Positions 61,447 to 64,000 of a DNA stretch of 64,000 nt are shown here, in pieces (within the stretch, counting starts at the first letter, position 1; every line of letters begins with the position of its first letter). The DNA lies in assembly GCF_025917685.1 (NCBI RefSeq), contig NZ_CP089518.1, forward strand, positions 2,543,001 through 2,607,000, in the 5' to 3' direction. The position numbers and the translations under genes were made by a program. The DNA comes from Bacillus cereus (GTDB lineage Bacteria > Bacillota > Bacilli > Bacillales > Bacillaceae_G). The notes beneath the pieces were generated by a model, which was not told where the DNA came from, ran no database searches, and saw nothing but the letters and a program-made list of their open reading frames with translations.

Positions 61447-62136
61447 TTATGAAATAACACCTTTAACTTCTTCATTCACTGGCCATTTTTCTAGTGTATA
61501 TGCCATTTCCCAAAATGAATATTCATATTGACTACTAATAATAAAATGTTGTCTCATACGTTCACGGTCTGCCTCTGTTACTTTTTCAGCGATAGTATCT
61601 AATCGTGTGATTTGCTCTTCTACTAATGTACGGAACCAATCTGATCCATAAGCAGAAATCCACTCTTTATAAATTGGCTCTTCTGGCTGACACTCTTTTA
61701 AACGTTCACCAATTTCATAATATAGCCAATAACAAGGTAAAATAGCTGCAATAATATCCCCTAAATGACCTTCATACGCAGCACGATACATATGTGAAGT
61801 ATACGCATATGCAGTTGGTGCAGGTAGGAAATTATCTTTTTCTTCTTTCGTAACGCCTAATTTTTTAGCAAAATTCTCGTGTAATGATAATTCTGCTTCA
61901 TATGTATTTTGAGCATGGTGCGCCATACGAGCTGTCGTTTCTAATTCAAGAGCCTTTGCAGCTCCTAAAGTTTGTACTCTAGCAAAATGACTTAAATAAT
62001 ATGAATCTTGAAGTACGTAATAACGGAAACTTGCTAAATCTAACGTACCTTCACCAAGTTTTTTTACAAAAGGATGATTAAAACTTGCTTCCCAAATTGA
62101 ATCTACTTCTTTACGTAATGATTGTGAAAAAGTCAT
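61447..62136 (-). CDS. tenA: TenA aminopyrimidine aminohydrolase
   Basis: Thiaminase II/TenA of 229 residues, which salvages degraded thiamine by hydrolysing aminopyrimidine to HMP. Landmarks: HPFVKKLGEGTLDLASFRYY, QDSYYLSHFARVQTLGAAKA, ILPCYWLYYEIGERLKECQP (with the catalytic Cys) and YGSDWFRTLVEEQITRLDTI. The catalytic glutamate lies in SQYEYSFWEMAYTLE. A TPP riboswitch stands upstream, confirming the thiamine link. Start after TTGGAGGGATTTAA. Confidence 0.96.
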   Translation of the reverse strand: MTFSQSLRKEVDSIWEASFNHPFVKKLGEGTLDLASFRYYVLQDSYYLSHFARVQTLGAAKALELETTARMAHHAQNTYEAELSLHENFAKKLGVTKEEKDNFLPAPTAYAYTSHMYRAAYEGHLGDIIAAILPCYWLYYEIGERLKECQPEEPIYKEWISAYGSDWFRTLVEEQITRLDTIAEKVTEADRERMRQHFIISSQYEYSFWEMAYTLEKWPVNEEVKGVIS

Positions 62137-62197
62137 TTAAATCCCTCCAATAATTTATAAAATATAAGTATTTATCCCATTTATTAAAGCTGTAAAA

Positions 62198-62361
62198 TAA
62201 AAAAACTTTCTTTACAGGCGTAAAGAAAGTGAAATTGACAGTATTTATTCATTAAATAACAATGTCTTTCCCACTTCCCTACGCTGGCATTAACCAGATC
62301 AGGTACTAAGAGTCTCAAAATTTCATTTGATCTCAGCCTATAAAAGGCCCCCCTAGTGGAT
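62198..62361 (-). promoter_or_regulatory. TPP riboswitch with terminator, controls tenA
   Basis: On the minus strand: CCACTAGGGGGGCC, GGCTGAGATC, ACTCTTAGTACCTGATCTGG, then TTAATGCCAGCGTAGGGAAG. This is the conserved THI element, spanning about 62266-62361. The expression platform is a terminator at 62198-62232, CACTTTCTTTACG paired with GTAAAGAAAG and then T7. High TPP should reduce tenA expression. Confidence 0.96.
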
Positions 62362-62382
62362 AAATATTTTATTTTCGTATTC

Positions 62383-62410
62383 ATCATAGCACAATCTATA
62401 AAAGTGTCAA
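62383..62410 (-). promoter_or_regulatory. Promoter of the TPP riboswitch/tenA transcript
   Basis: TTGACA (-35) and TATGAT (-10) with a 16-bp spacer, directly past the ddl stop. Confidence 0.72.
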
Positions 62411-62412
62411 AA

Positions 62413-63327
62413 TTAAAAACCTTCATTTTTCCTAACGTGTAATGAAGTTTGTATAATCATATCTAATAGTTCACTATATTTAATTCCCGCAGCCTCTGCA
62501 CTTTTTGGCAGTAAACTTGATTGTGTCATCCCTGGTAATGTGTTAACCTCCATTACATATGGAATTCCGTCCTTCACCATCATATCAACCCTTGCATAAA
62601 CACTACATTTTAATGCTTTATAACAAGCCAGTGACGCTTTATTTACACGTTCCTGTACTTCAGCTGGAAGTTCTATAACTTCTTCAACTGTACTAGCATC
62701 ATCATATTTTGCATTGTAGTCAAAGAACTCAGCAGCATGTCGAATCGAGATGATAGGTAACTGTTTTCCATCAAAAATGGAACATGTAATCTCCTCACCC
62801 TTTATATACTTCTCAATTACTACTTCTGAATCCCATTCGAATACAGTTTCCAGCATTGAAATCAATTCATTTTTATCCTTGACAATCTTTACTCCAACAC
62901 TGGAGCCGCCAGAGTTAGGTTTTACTACTAACGGAAATCCTAACTTCTCTAACTCTTCAAGGTTTAGATCCTCCATTTTTGTAAGTTCAATCCAATCGGG
63001 TGTTTCTACTCCTTCATAACGTAAAATCTTTTTTGAAAGATTTTTGTCCATACATATACCGCTAGATAACATATTGCTACCACTATAAGGAATACCTAAA
63101 CTTTCAAGCGTCCCTTGAACAGTACCATCTTCTCCGTATTTTCCGTGTAATGCTAGCAATGCAAAATCAATGTCTTTCGCTTTTTCAATTAAATCCATTT
63201 TTTCATTTAACGTAATTGGAACTATTTCATACTTACTCTTATTTAAATGTGCAATCATTTCATTTCCAGTCATAATTGATACTTGTTTTTCAGAGGATAC
63301 TCCTCCCATAATAACGCCAATTCTCAT
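62413..63327 (-). CDS. ddl: D-alanine--D-alanine ligase
   Basis: ATP-grasp ligase of 304 residues that makes D-Ala-D-Ala for peptidoglycan. Landmarks: MRIGVIMGGVSSEKQVSIMT, LHGKYGEDGTVQGTLESLGI, YSGSNMLSSGICMDKNLSKK, FPLVVKPNSGGSSVGVKIVK and MEVNTLPGMTQSSLLPKSAE. The length matches the short Ddl paralog of the cereus group. TTTGGAGATGAGAAG precedes the ATG at 63327; the start 21 nt upstream is disfavoured. It begins 4 bp past the MocR stop, so the two form one transcription unit, as in DdlR-ddl systems. Confidence 0.96.
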   Translation of the reverse strand: MRIGVIMGGVSSEKQVSIMTGNEMIAHLNKSKYEIVPITLNEKMDLIEKAKDIDFALLALHGKYGEDGTVQGTLESLGIPYSGSNMLSSGICMDKNLSKKILRYEGVETPDWIELTKMEDLNLEELEKLGFPLVVKPNSGGSSVGVKIVKDKNELISMLETVFEWDSEVVIEKYIKGEEITCSIFDGKQLPIISIRHAAEFFDYNAKYDDASTVEEVIELPAEVQERVNKASLACYKALKCSVYARVDMMVKDGIPYVMEVNTLPGMTQSSLLPKSAEAAGIKYSELLDMIIQTSLHVRKNEGF

Positions 63328-63331
63328 CTTC

Positions 63332-64000
63332 TCATCTCCAAATTTCATTTTTTAATGTATCACCAATTATTTGAATCCCGCTAACTATTTCCTTTTCTTT
63401 CAAACGTGAAAAGCCTAATCGGAAGGTATTCGCTCCCCCTCCATCAGAATAAAAAACATTTCCAGGAGAAAACGTTACACCTTTCTCATAACACTTTTGT
63501 AAAAGTGTGCGGGCATTAATTTTTTCTTCTAACTCTATAAATAAATGAAGTCCACCATCTCCAGTCATTCTTTTAAACGGAATGTACTGATTACATGCCT
63601 CAACAGCTAACTCATATTTTTTCTTATAAACAGATCTTGCTTTTTTTAAATATTTTTCAAAATATCCTTCATGTAAATATTGAAACAGTACAGCTTGATC
63701 TAACGTAGATGTATGAATCGTTCTTGCCCTTTTTACACTTTCTAAATAATGTATCAGTTCTTTATCTGCAATGATCCAACCTACACGTAAACCAGGGAAA
63801 AGTACCTTTGAAAAGCTACTAATATAAATCACATTATTACCGGCCCCTGCAAAAGTTAATAATGGCGCTAAATGTGAACCTGAATAACGTAATTCTTCAT
63901 TAAATCCATCCTCTATAATAGGAATCTTATATTTTGAAAATAATCTCATCAATTCCGTTCTTTTCTCTGAACTCGTAACAATACCGGTTGGATTATGATA
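63332..64000 (-). CDS. MocR-type regulator or PLP aminotransferase, partial (N-terminus beyond window)
   Basis: The 222 C-terminal residues of a fold-type I aminotransferase domain. At the window edge it starts within YHNPTGIVTS, a known cofactor-site motif, followed by EDGFNEELRYSG. The PLP lysine is in YISSFSKVLFPGLRVGWI; the end GGANTFRLGFSRL fits. A GntR HTH is expected in the missing part if it is MocR. Its position directly before ddl matches DdlR, a MocR activator of ddl in Brevibacillus and Clostridioides; that identity is inferred from context. Confidence 0.85.
   Translation of the reverse strand, partial: YHNPTGIVTSSEKRTELMRLFSKYKIPIIEDGFNEELRYSGSHLAPLLTFAGAGNNVIYISSFSKVLFPGLRVGWIIADKELIHYLESVKRARTIHTSTLDQAVLFQYLHEGYFEKYLKKARSVYKKKYELAVEACNQYIPFKRMTGDGGLHLFIELEEKINARTLLQKCYEKGVTFSPGNVFYSDGGGANTFRLGFSRLKEKEIVSGIQIIGDTLKNEIWR

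Overview
The window looks like a chromosomal segment of a Bacillus cereus-group bacterium. It is AT-rich, ribosome sites are strong AGGAGG-type sequences, genes are compact and usually end in rho-independent terminators, and several genes are typical of the group: a second sliding clamp (dnaN paralog), a 304-residue D-Ala-D-Ala ligase, a heterocycloanthracin-type bacteriocin precursor, a YjcZ-type mini-protein, and many GNAT, Nudix, MFS and sporulation-kinase-like proteins. Most genes lie on the minus strand. No rRNA, tRNA, IS element, prophage or CRISPR array was seen.

Layout. 1-9 kb: cut dnaN paralog, two Nudix hydrolases, acetyltransferases, an OFA-type MFS transporter, a serine hydrolase with a small downstream gene, a Cys-Gly-Gly repeat bacteriocin precursor, DUF4256, a nucleoside hydrolase. 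9-17 kb: a MocR regulator divergent from an EamA transporter, a GDPD, an acetyltransferase, two orphan or duplicated hypotheticals, a MerR regulator with a DUF1295 membrane protein. 17-26.5 kb: a MerR-methyltransferase fusion beside an MFS exporter, DegV, DUF3189, CcdC, VanZ, a serine hydrolase, and an MFS transporter behind a T-box leader. 27-47.6 kb: two high-molecular-weight PBPs, a BcrC-like phosphatase, a two-component system with a membrane protein, a kinase-like protein, two sporulation-kinase-like histidine kinases, an ECF transporter under a SAM riboswitch, a racemase, a glycosyltransferase, a signal peptidase. 48-55.5 kb: HAD phosphatase, cysteine dioxygenase-like protein, then a xenobiotic block with two P450s, PadR, an MFS exporter and a Vat-type acetyltransferase behind an attenuator-like leader. 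55.5-64 kb: a Tyr/Pro-rich putative spore protein, DUF1835, a broken DUF3995 gene, a basic-tailed membrane protein, a lone pPIWI_RE (Argonaute-like) protein, tenA behind a TPP riboswitch, ddl, and a cut MocR regulator.

The genes form many small stress, envelope, transport and detoxification units rather than one pathway. Regulation is unusually legible: T-box, SAM and TPP leaders, two MerR promoters with 19-bp spacers, tandem palindromes at the PadR/P450 promoter region, and a terminator hairpin that contains the ribosome site of the MFS exporter. The most interesting items are the pPIWI_RE gene without its usual helicase and nuclease partners, the orphan bacteriocin precursor, the exporter/Vat attenuator, and the MerR-methyltransferase fusion with its likely target promoter. 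All family calls come from reading motifs; no database search was run.
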